A stretch of 7,308 bases of DNA from Prolixibacteraceae bacterium (GTDB lineage Bacteria > Bacteroidota > Bacteroidia > Bacteroidales > Prolixibacteraceae), in assembly GCA_009782655.1 (NCBI GenBank), contig WRIQ01000049.1:1-7308 (forward strand), read 5' to 3'. This document shows, in pieces, positions 7,292 through 7,308 of the stretch. A model generated the notes under the pieces. The model made no database searches and was not told where the DNA came from. It saw only the letters and a list, made by a program, of their open reading frames with translations. Made by a program: the position numbers and the translations under genes. Every line of letters starts with the position of its first letter. The first letter of the stretch is position 1.

Positions 7292-7308
7292 TTTGTAATT
7301 ATTATTCG

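Noticed and set aside
1..7308. Search for a new multi-gene system, mobile element, CRISPR array or tRNA
   Set aside because: The genes are ordinary housekeeping or envelope genes with separate transcription units. No terminal inverted repeats, transposase, regular spacer array or cloverleaf structure was seen.

Overview
The window looks like chromosomal housekeeping DNA from a member of the Bacteroidota, probably order Bacteroidales (order level is inference). The signs are an IleS of the Bacteroidetes sequence type, a small outer-membrane beta-barrel protein ending in Phe, an RNase Y of Bacteroidetes length, promoters fitting the Bacteroidetes TTG / TAnnTTTG pattern rather than -35/-10 boxes, and A-rich translation starts without Shine-Dalgarno sequences.

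Layout from left to right. Positions 1-2425, minus strand: the first 808 codons of isoleucyl-tRNA synthetase (ileS), whose 3' end lies outside the window. Positions 2426-2767: a divergent intergenic region with a probable ileS promoter and a 20-bp tandem repeat. Positions 2768-3355, plus strand: a secreted eight-stranded outer-membrane beta-barrel protein, closed by a strong intrinsic terminator. Positions 3356-3729: non-coding apart from that terminator and a good promoter at its right end. Positions 3730-5495, plus strand: a two-gene operon of a uridine-phosphorylase-like nucleoside phosphorylase and, 2 nt later, a SirB1-type transglutaminase-like protein. Positions 5496-5734: a convergent intergenic region with a hairpin terminator. 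Positions 5735-7291, minus strand: complete ribonuclease Y (rny).

The genes do not form one pathway. They cover translation (ileS), the cell envelope (OMP), nucleoside salvage (udp-like), an unknown function (transglutaminase-like) and RNA turnover (rny). I see no mobile element, CRISPR array, tRNA, rRNA or phage gene, and no evidence of a new multi-gene system. The most notable detail is the IleS active-site signature, which reads G-I-H-H where class I synthetases normally have H-x-G-H. This altered motif has been linked to very high mupirocin resistance in type 2 IleRS. The second is a transglutaminase-like protein that appears to lack both the catalytic Cys and His.
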